This document shows positions 5,146 to 5,409 of a stretch of 5,409 bases of DNA, piece by piece. The notes beneath the pieces were generated by a model. The model was not told the DNA's origin and made no database searches. It worked only from the letters and a program-made list of their open reading frames with translations. Location of the stretch: the NCBI GenBank assembly GCA_900752285.1, contig CAADUW010000251.1, positions 1 through 5,409 of the forward strand, written 5' to 3'. Within the stretch, counting starts at the first letter, position 1. The number at the start of each line of letters is the position of its first letter. This DNA comes from an uncultured Oscillospiraceae bacterium (GTDB lineage: Bacteria > Bacillota > Clostridia > Oscillospirales > Oscillospiraceae). The position numbers and the translations under genes are program-made.

Positions 5146-5409
5146 GCCGGTCATTCTGAGCCGGTGACCGAAGTCACTGGCGTGAGAATCCCCCGGATGA
5201 GAGGTACAGCGGAACGACAAGCCTTGCCCCCCGCATTTATGCGGGGGGAGGGCCGCACAGCGGCAGGGGGAGTTCCCCGCAGCGGCGGGGAAAGCCTCCT
5301 CAGTCACGGCTTCGCCGTGCCAGCTCTCCCAGAGGGGAAGCCGAGGGCGCTTCGCACCCGTTCCTGCCCCCCGCATTTATGAGGGGGGAGGGCCGCGCAG
5401 CGGCAGGGG
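5146..5409. repeat. Composite dispersed repeat, modules X-Y-Y (cut by window end)
   Basis: This is a second copy of the family at 3601-3868, in the same orientation. X covers 5146-5205, Y covers 5206-5362, and a further Y starts at 5363 and runs off the window. The X hairpin is rebuilt with different bases (GCCGGTGAC-cgaa-GTCACTGGC). The Y copy differs from the one at 3673 by about eight substitutions in 127 bases and no indel. It lies directly downstream of serC and could act as a transcript 3' end, though no T-run is seen. The reading frames crossing it, on either strand, are not supported as genes. Confidence 0.85.

Overview
The window is GC-rich (by eye about 60%) and carries three convincing protein genes set in unusually repeat-laden intergenic DNA. 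A SpoIIE-type sporulation phosphatase, strong Shine-Dalgarno sites, a Gram-positive style acyl-ACP thioesterase and a SerC of the 360-residue type together suggest a GC-rich, probably spore-forming Firmicute of class Clostridia. The style of the intergenic palindromes reminds me of gut Oscillospirales (Oscillospiraceae/Ruminococcaceae); that placement is inference, not shown by the sequence.

Layout. 1-323: no gene; a run of hairpins and a fragment of a dispersed repeat, then the leader of the first gene. 324-1058 (+): acyl-ACP thioesterase. 1059-1439: convergent gap holding a repeat fragment, a strong bidirectional terminator, a cluster of DnaA-box-like 9-mers, and a 61-bp palindrome touching the spoIIE stop codon. 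1440-3317 (-): compact spoIIE. 3318-4022: divergent gap with a composite repeat (X-Y-X modules) and, at its right end, the serC promoter and a leader with a perfect 9-bp dyad. 4023-5105 (+): serC. 5106-5409: a second composite repeat (X-Y-Y, cut by the window end).

The three genes do not form one operon. The thioesterase and spoIIE converge, while spoIIE and serC diverge. Their roles are separate: release of free fatty acids from the type II fatty-acid synthase, forespore sigma-F activation, and serine biosynthesis. What stands out is the non-coding DNA: (i) a cluster of DnaA-box-like sites between two convergent genes, where promoter control is an unlikely explanation; (ii) modular multi-hairpin repeats whose copies differ by pairing-preserving substitutions; (iii) a palindromic leader for serC. 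No tRNA, rRNA, CRISPR array, transposase or phage gene was seen.
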